From Luteibacter anthropi (GTDB taxonomy: Bacteria; Pseudomonadota; Gammaproteobacteria; Xanthomonadales; Rhodanobacteraceae): a stretch of DNA of 64,000 bases. The stretch's first letter is position 1. Each line of letters opens with the position of its first letter. Positions 19,388 to 27,776 of this stretch are shown here, piece by piece. The notes beneath the pieces were generated by a model. It ran no database searches and was not told the DNA's origin. It saw only the letters and a program-made list of their open reading frames with translations. A program made the position numbers and the translations under genes. The stretch spans positions 22,912 through 86,911 of the forward strand of contig NZ_JAARLZ010000016.1 of NCBI RefSeq assembly GCF_011759365.1, given 5' to 3'.

Positions 19388-19396
19388 AAAAAACTG

Positions 19397-19696
19397 CTAC
19401 ACCTCCCAGCGCGACAACACCCAGAACGCCACTGCCCCTGACGTCGTCAACCCCATAGCCGTCATCGATAGACGAAACACGACAAACGCCGTTTCATCGG
19501 CCGGATGAATCCACACCTGCATCATCAGCTGATTAATCGTCAACAACGCCACCACCGCGCTGGCAAACGCCGCCACGGCAAATCCCCGCGCTCCACGCGT
19601 GGCGATCTTCATACCGTCGCGGCGATCCACGAACACCAGCACGTTGATTACCATCAACGCCAACGCCATCGTGATCTGCACGATTTCAATCCCCAT
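19397..19696 (-). CDS. Small hypothetical membrane protein (99 aa)
   Basis: No family recognised. The ATG at 19694-19696 follows GGAGGACGTC, a strong ribosome site; a longer frame to 19735 is less likely. The protein begins MGIEIVQITMALALMVINVL and shows three hydrophobic segments: residues about 4-20, 35-53 and 70-92, the last separated by a charged HPADE stretch. It is probably an inner-membrane protein. Its start lies 11 bp inside the preceding 96-aa gene, so translation is probably coupled. Confidence 0.6.
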   Translation of the reverse strand: MGIEIVQITMALALMVINVLVFVDRRDGMKIATRGARGFAVAAFASAVVALLTINQLMMQVWIHPADETAFVVFRLSMTAMGLTTSGAVAFWVLSRWEV

Positions 19697-19976
19697 GAAT
19701 GACGTCCTCCGTATCGCGTAACAACGGCGAATCAAACAATACCTGTGTATGCGCCCGCTGCACGCAGTAATGCCCTACGGCGACCAACGCCGCCACGCCA
19801 CCGATGGCCAACGCCAGATCGCGACCATCGCTTTCGCATGAGGCTTCATGCGCAGCTTCCACCAGCACCCGCGCCGTCCCCTGCGCATACGCCAACCATT
19901 CCGTCGCTTCATTAAGCAACCGCTCGGTGGACGCATCGTCATCGTCCAGAATCCAGTGTTCGTTGATGTCCTTCAT
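19686..19976 (-). CDS. Small hypothetical protein (96 aa) with one hydrophobic segment
   Basis: Not recognised. The N-terminus is acidic (MKDINEHWILDDDDASTERLL), the middle is helical (NEATEWLAYAQGTARVLVEAAHEA), and a hydrophobic stretch ALAIGGVAALVAVGHYCV sits near residues 56-73. AGGGAG lies 8 nt upstream of the ATG. Its 3' end overlaps the 99-aa membrane gene by 11 bp. The general layout resembles small Pseudomonas proteins such as DUF6124, but I cannot confirm this. Confidence 0.6.
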   Translation of the reverse strand: MKDINEHWILDDDDASTERLLNEATEWLAYAQGTARVLVEAAHEASCESDGRDLALAIGGVAALVAVGHYCVQRAHTQVLFDSPLLRDTEDVIHGD

Positions 19977-20805
19977 AGACAGCTCCCTAGGTCAGCACCG
20001 CCCTCTCCTCCCAGGTGTGGCACGCCATGGACTCCATGAACGTGCCACGGGGTAACGCAACGTCAGGTTGACGTTTTCTCGCGCATCGCTCCGGGACGAT
20101 GAGGCCTGCCGGCGTGTCCGTGACCGGACGCCGGGCGGCGTGATTGTCGAAGTGGATGCGGCGTCAGCAGGCCTTTACCGCACAGCCGGCAACGCGCCGG
20201 GTGCTGACGGCAAGGCTTCAAGCGCAGGTGCGCGGCTCACGCCGCGGTTCGTCAACCGCGTTCTGGCAGGGCCGGAACGGCCCGGGCACCGGCAGGTGGG
20301 CCACCGCGGAGAAGCGGCGGGCGGACGAGTGACGTAGAATAGCTTTTAGCCATTGGACGATTCCTTGCTAGTTTGCGCTAGTTGAGGAGGACTCGGTGGT
20401 TAGTGGGCCGGGGTGACGCCAATCACCCCGGTTCCACGCCCCCACCGCCTTGGAGCGAAGGCTGCCTGCGAAGTACGAGTGAAACGCGAGCGCGGGCAGC
20501 GGTGACAACGTAACAAAACAACACAGAATTGTCTGTAGGCGGCGCCCGCATAAAGTTGCCCTGTTCTTGTATTTACCTCGCCTACCGAAAGGCAGGAACT
20601 GTGCGTATTGCGAATGGGTGAATCCCTTCATGATCGGTCTCCTTGTGCGACTGCCTCTCGCAACCATTCTCCACTCATAAATTCCTTGATACGTCAAAAA
20701 CCCGTGCGCGATGAATTTCCGGATTCGTTCCTACCTCAGGTATTCCGATGTAGATTCGCGACAGGAAGCGTAGGCGAACCGAGTCACCTCACCAGGAACC
20801 GACAC
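19977..20805. other. Long region without a convincing gene
   Basis: About 830 bp. An 89-codon open frame (20068-20337) has no start site, homology or codon pattern that I trust. A perfect 9-bp hairpin ccggggtga/tcaccccgg lies at 20416-20439 (approximate). The base composition falls towards the right as the atypical glycosidase-like gene is approached; that side should hold its promoter. No tRNA or known RNA motif seen. Confidence 0.55.
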
Positions 20806-22239
20806 ATGGGAAATTCGAAAGCGTGGGCTTTTGCTGCCATAACAGCGGCGGCAATGATGTCAGGAACAGGGAAAGCAAGCGCACCAACACCGAGTGGCTC
20901 GTTCGCGATGATGGCGGCGACCAGTAACTGCCCAGCCGATACCTCGGGAGACCAGAACACGTGCTACATGACGAACCTGGATCAGGCACTGAAAGCCGTC
21001 ACAAATCTCCAGACGGCGGGCGTCGAATACTTCATGCTTCCTTCCGCTACGACGGCAGAAACCGAACTCATGGCATCAGCCATCGAAGCCAGAGGTGGAA
21101 AATTTCTTACCATGGAACGATGGACGTTCGAGGACGCCGTTAATAAGGGCGCTGGCACGTTCAGCTGCGACAGCTACACTGCCAATCGAATCAATGCGCT
21201 TCTCGTGCCGCTTAAAAAACAGCATCCAGATTCATTTTTCGGCCTCGAGTTGAAAGACGAACCACCTTCCAGCACACATTCAAATCTAGGGTCTATGGTC
21301 GCTTGTGTCCGCGCCCAACCTCTACTATCAGATCTGAAAATTTTCGTAAATCTGGTACCAGTCAACGCAAACGATGCAAGCCTCAACGGCCCAAAGTCGC
21401 CGGAGGATATCCCGGATGCCCTCAAGCCCATCGATATTGGAATCGACTGTAATAGCAACACCCTGGTAGACCGGACAAAGTTCAACGCGATGGTGGCCCG
21501 TTACACCGACCACGTCATATCTGCCTTGGACAAAATAAAACCAGACTACATCGCCTACGACATCTATCCGTTCAATGCGGCACTAGATAGCTGCACTACG
21601 GCCCGCGAGCAACTTATGACCGCAAATGCGAGCATCATTGCGCAACAGGCAAACGTTCGCGGAGTTATCCCGATTGCGTTCTTACAGAATGTGCAACAAG
21701 CCGTACCCACCGGGAGCCCATACGATCCAAGGCACGCCTCGTTCCACGAACTTCGGTGGTTCGCCGCATGGTTCTATGCTTTCGGTGGACGAGGCACGGC
21801 GAACTTCCTTAGTCACGATTGGGAACAGTACTTCGGCATGCTCGATGCCTCGAACAACCCTCGAGACATTGCCATCGAACAACAAAGTGTTTTTGGCTTC
21901 ACGCATCAGGTCCAGGATGCGCTAGGTGGATATACCTACGTCGATTTCGTAGCGCCTTGGCTCGGGGTCCCGACCGCCGCCGTGGTCGGCTGGCTGCCAG
22001 CGCAGAACATCATGGCTAGCGAGTTCACGAATCCTGACAATGGTTCGAATATCGTTGTATTCGTAAATCGAAATAACGGCCCTACACCAATCACTCTTGT
22101 CGGCTTGAACAAATGGCGTACGAAAATCGAGAAGCTGAATTTCTGGACGGGCTTATGGGAGACCGTTGGACAAAGCACGAACGCCATCAGCGTCGACTTC
22201 GGCGACATGCCCGCTGCTGTTTACCGCTTAACGGACTGA
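20806..22239 (+). CDS. Putative secreted glycosidase-like protein, atypical composition
   Basis: 477 aa, with a signal peptide (MGNSKAWAFAAITAAAMMSG to about residue 28). The body looks like a TIM-barrel carbohydrate-active enzyme: DSFFGLELKDEPP resembles the acid/base strand of clan GH-A enzymes, followed by KPDYIAYDIYPFN, ELRWFAAWFYAFGGRGTANFLSHDWEQYFG and a C-terminal beta domain. I cannot assign a GH family. ATG at 20806 follows AGGA; a longer frame from 20608 lacks homology. The gene is clearly richer in A/T and rare codons (ATA, TTA, AGA) than its neighbours and has no partners, suggesting acquisition. Confidence 0.6.
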   Translation: MGNSKAWAFAAITAAAMMSGTGKASAPTPSGSFAMMAATSNCPADTSGDQNTCYMTNLDQALKAVTNLQTAGVEYFMLPSATTAETELMASAIEARGGKFLTMERWTFEDAVNKGAGTFSCDSYTANRINALLVPLKKQHPDSFFGLELKDEPPSSTHSNLGSMVACVRAQPLLSDLKIFVNLVPVNANDASLNGPKSPEDIPDALKPIDIGIDCNSNTLVDRTKFNAMVARYTDHVISALDKIKPDYIAYDIYPFNAALDSCTTAREQLMTANASIIAQQANVRGVIPIAFLQNVQQAVPTGSPYDPRHASFHELRWFAAWFYAFGGRGTANFLSHDWEQYFGMLDASNNPRDIAIEQQSVFGFTHQVQDALGGYTYVDFVAPWLGVPTAAVVGWLPAQNIMASEFTNPDNGSNIVVFVNRNNGPTPITLVGLNKWRTKIEKLNFWTGLWETVGQSTNAISVDFGDMPAAVYRLTD

Positions 22240-22543
22240 AATATTCCTTAATCAGTACGTACCGGCCGCAAGAACTCAGCCGGTTTTCGGTGATGCCAGA
22301 TAACAATCAGGACGTGACGCAAAGTGCCGAACGATCGTGGTCCGAGGTATTTTCGCCATCGAACTTGTGATCCTGCTCCGGTTGCAAAGGCCGGACGTCC
22401 TGGCCAATCTGGCGTCGCGACTTTTCCGTTCGTATTCATCACTTCCATCCAGGCGCGCTCCTGCAAGGGTGGGATGTCGCAAAGACTGATCGCCGACGCG
22501 ATCGGCTTTCACCGAATATAGGCGAGGCACGGGATACTTCCGG

Positions 22544-22567
22544 TCGCGCGCGAGGCGCGCTCCTACA
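22544..22567. repeat. REP-like unit (single good copy, degraded partner at 22449-22468)
   Basis: ggtcgcgcgcgaggcgcgct followed by cctac is a near-complete reverse-orientation unit. An upstream aggcgcgctcctgcaagg looks like a mutated second unit. Confidence 0.75.
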
Positions 22568-22591
22568 GGGGGTCGAATCGGTGGGAGGGGC

Positions 22592-22631
22592 GATCTCAAC
22601 CGGTCGATGCAACACCGGCGTCTAATCGGGA
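22592..22631 (+). mobile_element. Relic of an IS30-family left end
   Basis: The 40 bp beginning atctcaaccggtcgatgcaa match 63367-63406, directly upstream of the IS30 transposase, with only two mismatches. Nothing of the transposase follows here, so this is a solo end or decayed insertion. Confidence 0.65.
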
Positions 22632-22798
22632 AATCCCGCTCCGGCGTCCGCGCCCCGAAGGGGCCAGGCGACGTGCGGCCGAAGGGAACGCCAAGCGCTC
22701 CGCTTGCCCCGGTCCCCACCGCTCATCGCGCCAACGGCGCACGCCCACGCACAGTCGCGCACATGAATGAATCAACCGCCAAAACACAGGCAAAGAAA

Positions 22799-22819
22799 AA
22801 GGAGCCTCACGGGCTCCTT
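22799..22819 (-). terminator. Terminator of tRNA-Val
   Basis: Minus-strand AAGGAGCC/GGCTCCTT stem with a 5-nt loop followed by TTTTTCTTTG, 40 bp after the tRNA. Confidence 0.85.
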
Positions 22820-22859
22820 ATGTCTTGGTCTTCATGCCACTAACCCGATGGAGGGAAAG

Positions 22860-22934
22860 TGGTGGGCGGTACAAGGATCGAACTTGTGACCCCTACCATG
22901 TCAAGGTAGTGCTCTACCGCTGAGCTAACCGCCC
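22860..22934 (-). tRNA. tRNA-Val (anticodon GAC)
   Basis: Cloverleaf with acceptor stem GGGCGGT/ACCGCCC, D arm TAGCTCAGCGGTAGAGC, anticodon loop TTGACAT (GAC), T arm GGTTCGATCC-type sequence read as AAGTTCGATCCTTGT, discriminator A and an encoded CCA. It reads Val codons GUC/GUU. Confidence 0.97.
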
Positions 22935-22992
22935 GGAAGAGCTGCGCAGTTTACCGGCACCCAACCCCTCGTGCAAGGGGTCAGGTGAAAAT

Positions 22993-25014
22993 TCATCGCA
23001 GGGCCCGTTCCCGCAGGCGGTGGATCTCGTCGCGCAGCTTGCCCGCCTCCTCGAATTCGAGGTTCTGGGCGTGCTTGTACATGCGGGTTTCCAGCTTCTT
23101 GATCGTGACGCCCACCTGCTCCGGGCTGAGGCTGGCGTAGTCGGCGGCCTGCTCGGCGACCTTCTTCGCATCCTTGCCCTTCTTGCCCTTGCCCCGCGAG
23201 CCCAGGTCGGCGCGCGCGCCTTCCATGATGTCGGCGATGCGGCGGACCACGGTCTTCGGCGTGATGCCGTGGGCCGTGTTGTATTCGATCTGCTTCTCGC
23301 GGCGGCGGGCGGTTTCGTCCATCGCGTCCTTCATCGAGCGCGTGATCTCGTCCGCATAGAGAATCGCCTTGCCACGGACGTTACGTGCCGCACGGCCGAT
23401 GGTCTGGATCAGCGAGCGCGTGGAACGCAGGAAGCCTTCCTTGTCGGCATCCAGCACCGCCACCAGCGACACCTCGGGCATGTCCAGGCCTTCGCGGAGC
23501 AGGTTGATGCCCACCAGCACGTCAAACTCGCCCAGGCGTAGGTCGCGGATGATTTCGGTGCGCTCGACCGTTTCAATGTCCGAGTGCAGGTAGCGCACCT
23601 TGACGTCGTGTTCCGAGAGGTAATCGGTGAGGTTTTCCGACATGCGCTTGGTCAGCGTGGTGACCAGTACGCGATCGCCCATGGCGATGCGCAGGCGGAT
23701 CTCGCCCAGCAGATCATCCACCTGCGTACGCACCGGACGCACTTCCACTTCCGGATCGATCAGGCCCGTCGGACGCACCACCAGTTCGACGATATTGTCT
23801 TCGGCCTGTTCCAGTTCGTATTTCGCCGGCGTCGCCGATACGTAGATCGCGCGCGGCTTGCGGCGCTCCCATTCCTCGAAACGCAGCGGACGGTTGTCCA
23901 TCGCCGACGGCAAGCGGAAACCGAACTCCACCAGGGTTTCCTTGCGCGAACGGTCGCCCTTGTACATGGCGCCCAGCTGCGGCACGGTGACGTGCGATTC
24001 GTCCACCACCATCAGTGCATCGGGCGGCAGGTAATCGAACAGGGTCGGCGGCGGCTCACCCGGACCTCGGCGGGTCATGTGGCGCGAATAGTTCTCGATG
24101 CCCTGGCAGAAACCCACCTCGGCCATCATTTCCAGGTCGAAACGCGTGCGCTGTTCAAGGCGCTGCGCCTCCACGAGCTTATTGTCTCGATACAGCTGCT
24201 CCAGGCGCTCCGACAGTTCGACCTTGATCGTCTCCATCGCGTTCAGCACGCTCTGCCGCGTGGTGGCGTAATGGGTCTTCGGGTACACGGTGTAGCGCGG
24301 TACGCGGCGCAGCGTTTCACCGGTGAGCGGATCGAACAGCGAGAGGTTTTCGACATCGCCGTCGAACAACTCGATGCGCAGGGCCTCGCTCTCGGATTCG
24401 GCCGGGAACACGTCGATCACCTCGCCGCGCACGCGATATGTACCGCGGCGCAGTTCCATCTCGTTGCGGATGTACTGCAACTCCGTGAGCTGGCGGATCA
24501 GCGCGCGCTGGTCGATATGCTCGCCACGCGAGAGGATCAGGCGGAGGCTCATGTAGTCCTCCGGATCGCCCAGGCCGTAGATGGCGGAGACGGTCGCCAC
24601 GATCAGTGCATCCTTGCGCGACAGCAATGCCTTCGTGGCCGCCAGGCGCATCTGCTCGATGTGATCGTTGATGCTCGAATCCTTCTCGATGAAGGTATCC
24701 GAGGCCACCACGTACGCTTCGGGCTGGTAGTAGTCGTAGTAGCTGACGAAGTACTCCACCGCGTTGTTCGGGAAGAACTCCTTGAACTCGCCGTACAGCT
24801 GCGCCGCCAGCGTCTTGTTCGGTGCCAGCACGATGGTCGGCTTCTGCACCTGCTCGATCACGTTGGCGATCGTGAAGGTCTTGCCCGAGCCGGTCACGCC
24901 AAGCAGGGTCTGCGCCGCCAGGCCGGCCTCGAAGCCGTCGACGAGCTTGCGGATGGCCTCCGGCTGGTCGCCGGACGGCTTGTAGGGGGAAACGAGCTGG
25001 AAGCGATCAGTCAT
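22993..25014 (-). CDS. uvrB: Excinuclease ABC subunit B
   Basis: DNA damage-verifying helicase-like subunit of UvrABC nucleotide excision repair, 673 aa, normal length. Walker [17 protein letters not shown], beta-hairpin [21 protein letters not shown] (motif II), [12 protein letters not shown], and [19 protein letters not shown] (motif VI) are all visible. The C-terminal UVR motif ([24 protein letters not shown]) binds UvrC. The ATG at 25012-25014 gives the family start [17 protein letters not shown]; the frame extends further upstream without homology. Divergent from the pseudopilin gene. Confidence 0.98.
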   Translation of the reverse strand: MTDRFQLVSPYKPSGDQPEAIRKLVDGFEAGLAAQTLLGVTGSGKTFTIANVIEQVQKPTIVLAPNKTLAAQLYGEFKEFFPNNAVEYFVSYYDYYQPEAYVVASDTFIEKDSSINDHIEQMRLAATKALLSRKDALIVATVSAIYGLGDPEDYMSLRLILSRGEHIDQRALIRQLTELQYIRNEMELRRGTYRVRGEVIDVFPAESESEALRIELFDGDVENLSLFDPLTGETLRRVPRYTVYPKTHYATTRQSVLNAMETIKVELSERLEQLYRDNKLVEAQRLEQRTRFDLEMMAEVGFCQGIENYSRHMTRRGPGEPPPTLFDYLPPDALMVVDESHVTVPQLGAMYKGDRSRKETLVEFGFRLPSAMDNRPLRFEEWERRKPRAIYVSATPAKYELEQAEDNIVELVVRPTGLIDPEVEVRPVRTQVDDLLGEIRLRIAMGDRVLVTTLTKRMSENLTDYLSEHDVKVRYLHSDIETVERTEIIRDLRLGEFDVLVGINLLREGLDMPEVSLVAVLDADKEGFLRSTRSLIQTIGRAARNVRGKAILYADEITRSMKDAMDETARRREKQIEYNTAHGITPKTVVRRIADIMEGARADLGSRGKGKKGKDAKKVAEQAADYASLSPEQVGVTIKKLETRMYKHAQNLEFEEAGKLRDEIHRLRERALR

Positions 25015-25138
25015 AGATGACGAAATGCGGGTGCGGACCCCGAGTTTAAAGCGCGGGCGCCCACGCGGCGTGACGTAGCCGGCTGGCGGCGAATGACTGC
25101 TGACAAACCCAGTATCAGGCGCCCTGCCTGGATATCCG

Positions 25139-25630
25139 ATGCCACACCACCCTTCCCCGGGCTTTACCCTCGCCGAACTGGTCGTGGTGCTTGCCATCGT
25201 GGGCCTGCTGGCCGCCTTCGCCGTGCCGGCCTATCGGGAGACCACCATGCGCCGGCAATTGCGTATTGCCGCCGAGGAACTACGGGCCGATCTGGATCGA
25301 GCCCGGCTACTCGCCATCACCACTGGCGAGCCGGTGCACGTCATCGCCCACGACGGCACACGGCGTTGGGCCGGGGGCTGGAGTGCCCGGCAACGCGGCG
25401 GCATCGTGACTTCCATCGGGCATCCGCCGCTGGATGCCCATTTCCGCACAGGGCGTCGCCAGCCAACCATGGTTCATTTCAAACCCGATGGCACCGTCAT
25501 CCAGGGCCACACCCTTACATTGTGCGCAAGGAAGCAGTCAGCGACCGCCATGTCCATCGTCATTGCGCTCGCGGGGCGCATACGTACCGACGCCTCCGAC
25601 CCGGCCGACGCCCGCGATTGCGCGCGATGA
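25139..25630 (+). CDS. Type IV pilin-like protein, FimT/GspH family
   Basis: Minor pseudopilin-like protein, 163 aa. The short leader MPHHPSPG ends in the prepilin peptidase site G|FTLAE, followed by the hydrophobic helix [20 protein letters not shown] GspH/FimT domain follows with [20 protein letters not shown] and a beta-rich end containing [16 protein letters not shown]. It stands alone: no other pilin or secretion genes are nearby, although FimT-like orphans are common in Xanthomonadales. A competence or minor-pilin role is possible but not shown. Confidence 0.85.
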   Translation: MPHHPSPGFTLAELVVVLAIVGLLAAFAVPAYRETTMRRQLRIAAEELRADLDRARLLAITTGEPVHVIAHDGTRRWAGGWSARQRGGIVTSIGHPPLDAHFRTGRRQPTMVHFKPDGTVIQGHTLTLCARKQSATAMSIVIALAGRIRTDASDPADARDCAR

Positions 25631-25639
25631 TACCCAACG

Positions 25640-25664
25640 AAAAAGCCACGCATTCCTGCGTGGC
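25640..25664 (-). terminator. Terminator downstream of tmk
   Basis: Stem GCCACGCA/TGCGTGGC with a 4-nt loop followed on the minus strand by TTTTTC. Lies 75 bp past the tmk stop and just past the pseudopilin stop on the other strand, so it may serve both. Confidence 0.8.
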
Positions 25665-25738
25665 TTTCGATACGGCGGGACACCTGCGACAAGTGGCGTA
25701 AGCACCTTCAGGCGATCGCTCGCCTTGAGCGCACAGCC

Positions 25739-26362
25739 TCAACCGTGAGCAAGCTTTCGCGCGATGGCCGCACGCACGTGCTGCATGGCCTGCACGGCCA
25801 CGGCATCTGCCTCGGCCGACGCATCGACGACCGCCGTATGCGCCAGATCGAGCGAGCGGAAAATCTCCCGGCAACGCGACAGATTGTCGTTTGTCTCGAA
25901 AAGATTCGGTGCATCGCCACGTGCGCGAATGCGGCTCAGGCCGACGGCCGGAGGCAGGTCGAGAAGGAGCAGGAGGTCGGGGCGCGGTGCGAAGGCATTC
26001 GCTTCCATGACCTTGTCGACTGGCAGCCCTGCGGCGCCCTGATAAGCCACGTTGGAAGGGAAATACCGGTCGAGGATGACGACTTCACCCCTGGCGAGCG
26101 CGGGGCCGATGAGTTCCTCGACGTGCTGCTTGCGGTCCTTGATCAGGAGGTCCAGTTCTTCGTCGGGTGTCAGACGGCCTTCCGCAGCGGAATTGCGCAT
26201 CTTCATGCCCCACGGCCCCGTGGTCGGCTCCTTGCTGAGCGACACGGTGGCGCCGTTACGCGTCAGCTCGTCGCTGAGGGTGCGTGCGAGGGTCGTCTTG
26301 CCGGCACCGTCGATGCCTTCGATGGCGATGAGCAGACCGCCGGGAATGGGATGAAGTGCCAT
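25739..26362 (-). CDS. tmk: Thymidylate kinase-like protein
   Basis: dTMP-to-dTDP kinase by motif: P-loop [26 protein letters not shown] in place of the usual [19 protein letters not shown] (DR motif) and [18 protein letters not shown]. 207 aa. It differs from the common proteobacterial Tmk that lies with holB, and no holB or pabC is next to it. It may be a second, divergent nucleotide kinase; specificity for dTMP is inferred. Followed by a good terminator. Confidence 0.78.
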   Translation of the reverse strand: MALHPIPGGLLIAIEGIDGAGKTTLARTLSDELTRNGATVSLSKEPTTGPWGMKMRNSAAEGRLTPDEELDLLIKDRKQHVEELIGPALARGEVVILDRYFPSNVAYQGAAGLPVDKVMEANAFAPRPDLLLLLDLPPAVGLSRIRARGDAPNLFETNDNLSRCREIFRSLDLAHTAVVDASAEADAVAVQAMQHVRAAIARKLAHG

Positions 26363-26500
26363 AGGGCCGGACTTTACCTGATTTAGCTCGCCAGACTAGC
26401 GTCGCTAATTTTTGGACCAATGCTACGAAACGTCCGCGCGGCGTACCCTGCTTAGAGAGCTAGTGACCTGCGTGATCGGCAGCAGCTTCGAAAAAGAAAA

Positions 26501-26522
26501 GGGCCAGCATTTCTGCTGGCCC
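26501..26522 (-). terminator. Terminator of tRNA-Asn
   Basis: Perfect 9-bp stem GGGCCAGCA/TGCTGGCCC, 4-nt loop, then TTTTCTTTTTC on the minus strand, 10 bp after the tRNA. Confidence 0.88.
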
Positions 26523-26532
26523 TTCTCGAATA

Positions 26533-26609
26533 TGGCGCCCGAAGTTGGACTCGAACCAACGACCCCCTGATTAACAGTCAAGTGCTCTAACCGGCTGAGC
26601 TATTCGGGC
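26533..26609 (-). tRNA. tRNA-Asn (anticodon GTT)
   Basis: 77 nt with acceptor GCCCGAA/TTCGGGC, D arm TAGCTCAGCCGGTTAGAGC, anticodon loop CTGTTAA (GTT), T arm GTTGGTTCGAGTCCAAC, discriminator G and encoded CCA. It reads AAC/AAU. Confidence 0.97.
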
Positions 26610-26679
26610 GGGGAGCTACGTATTTTGTGGATATCGGGGTGGGCTGTCAAGCGTTGTCTTCACATTCCGTTTCATCCAC

Positions 26680-26952
26680 TCAACTGTCGATCTGGGTGAT
26701 CGACTGGATGCGCCCGTTGACCACCTCGAACTGCACGGATTTGCCGTCGCGGAAGTATTCCAGGCGATAGCCCCGGAGGCCACCGCGCGAGGTTTCGATG
26801 GGCGTTTCGCGATCCGGCTTGCCCATGACTTCGCGCAGGCGGCCTTCGCTGTCCCCACTGCCCAGCACCTTCGAACCGGAGCGATAGGTGTCCGCGGCGG
26901 CGCTGCCGATGACGAGCAGCGTGGCGAGACCGATGACGAACATGCGCTTCAT
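26680..26952 (-). CDS. DUF2845-type small secreted protein
   Basis: About 90 aa, with a signal peptide MKRMFVIGLATLLVIGSAAAD. The mature part has GSKVLGSGDSEGRLREVMGKPDRE (the typical G-D-S...V..G.P pattern of this family), then YRLEYFRDGKSVQFEVVNGRIQSI. Periplasmic, function unknown. The ATG at 26950-26952 follows AAGGA; a Met three codons later is also possible. It stands downstream of the mpg gene in the same direction, with about 70 bp between. Confidence 0.75.
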   Translation of the reverse strand: MKRMFVIGLATLLVIGSAAADTYRSGSKVLGSGDSEGRLREVMGKPDRETPIETSRGGLRGYRLEYFRDGKSVQFEVVNGRIQSITQIDS

Positions 26953-27018
26953 GCGACATTCCTTTGACTGGGTGGACGTAAGCCTAACGGTGGGGGCCAT
27001 CACGAGGCCAGCCCCGTC

Positions 27019-27624
27019 CTAGGCACGGGAAACGTGGGTATTGCCCGCCACATACCAGCGCCACAGCAGGTCCGTGCCTTCGCGGATGCCGATGCGTGCC
27101 GAGCCGGGCACGTTTTCCGGCGCAGGCGTGCCGTCGTCGACCACCGTATAGCCGTCCCGCGCGCGCACCAGGTCGATGCCGTTCTGTGCGCCGGTGATGC
27201 CCAGCGCCTGGGTCAGGCGGGCCGGGCCGCTGCACAGCTCGCGATCTTTCTTCGCCTTCGGGCGGGCCTCGCGCATGTGCTCGATACCGGCGATCGGTTC
27301 CAGTGCCCGGATGAGCACGCCGGAGCCTTCCCCGTCCTCACCGCAGACGGTGTTGCAGCACCAGTGCATGCCATAGGTGAAGTACACATACATGTGTCCC
27401 GGCGGCCCGAACATCACTGCATTGCGTGCCGTCTTGCCGCGATAGGTATGGGCGGCCGGATCGATGGCCCCGCAGTACGCCTCGACCTCGACGATGCGCC
27501 CTGCCCGGCCATCGGCGCAGGCGAGCACCTTGTTGAGCAGCAGGGGCCCTACGATCCGCGGATCGCGCTGGAAGAACTCACGCGGCAGGATGCGACCCGG
27601 CCAGCGCGTGGAAGAACGAGGCAT
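27019..27624 (-). CDS. 3-methyladenine DNA glycosylase (AAG/MPG family)
   Basis: Base-excision repair glycosylase that removes alkylated purines and leaves abasic sites; 201 aa. Family hallmarks: LPREFFQRDPRIVGPLLLNKVL, RIVEVEAYCGAIDPAAHTYRGKTARNAVMFGPPGHMYVYFTYGMHWC (active-site Glu in VEAYCG) and GPARLTQALGI. The ATG at 27622-27624 overlaps the stop of a 44-codon ORF by one base (TGATG), so translation is probably coupled. A degenerate SRAP homologue lies just upstream in the same direction. Confidence 0.93.
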   Translation of the reverse strand: MPRSSTRWPGRILPREFFQRDPRIVGPLLLNKVLACADGRAGRIVEVEAYCGAIDPAAHTYRGKTARNAVMFGPPGHMYVYFTYGMHWCCNTVCGEDGEGSGVLIRALEPIAGIEHMREARPKAKKDRELCSGPARLTQALGITGAQNGIDLVRARDGYTVVDDGTPAPENVPGSARIGIREGTDLLWRWYVAGNTHVSRA

Positions 27625-27758
27625 CAATGCTCCAGCGGCTCGCCATCGGTGTCGGGATCGGGACCCGGACGCTCCACGGGTTCATGGTCCAGCGGCGGCG
27701 GCGATGTGCCGGATGGCAAAGGCTCCGCATCAGGAACCGGGCGGAAGCGGCGCGGCAT
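27624..27758 (-). CDS. 44-aa proline/acid-rich small ORF coupled to the glycosylase gene
   Basis: Reads MPRRFRPVPDAEPLPSG, continues with PPLDHEPVERPGPDPD and ends EPLEH. An ideal GGAGG lies 7 nt before the ATG (27756-27758), and the stop overlaps the mpg start as TGATG. There is no hydrophobic segment and no recognised family; it is likely disordered. Either a real micro-protein or a translated leader that loads ribosomes onto mpg. It lies 18 bp after the SRAP-like gene. Confidence 0.6.
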   Translation of the reverse strand: MPRRFRPVPDAEPLPSGTSPPPLDHEPVERPGPDPDTDGEPLEH

Positions 27759-27776
27759 GGCAGGTCCTCCGGCGAA

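Larger units (their letters stand above)
18917..19396. other. Gene-free repeat region after the siderophore receptor
   Basis: 480 bp without a credible gene. It holds one copy of a dispersed structured repeat (18978-19170) and a REP pair (19302-19387). Open frames in several phases cross it but only because GC-rich repeats lack stops. Confidence 0.7.
22240..22859. other. Gene-free region with decayed repeats
   Basis: 620 bp. Contains degraded REP units (near 22449-22468 and 22544-22567), a 40-bp match to the left end of the IS30 element (22592-22631), a GC-rich stretch at 22640-22740 that resembles a diverged, inverted copy of the dispersed repeat, and the tRNA-Val terminator. No gene is supported. 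Confidence 0.65.

Noticed and set aside
20068..20337. 89-codon ORF in the gap before the glycosidase-like gene
   Set aside because: No ribosome site, no homology and composition of non-coding GC-rich DNA.
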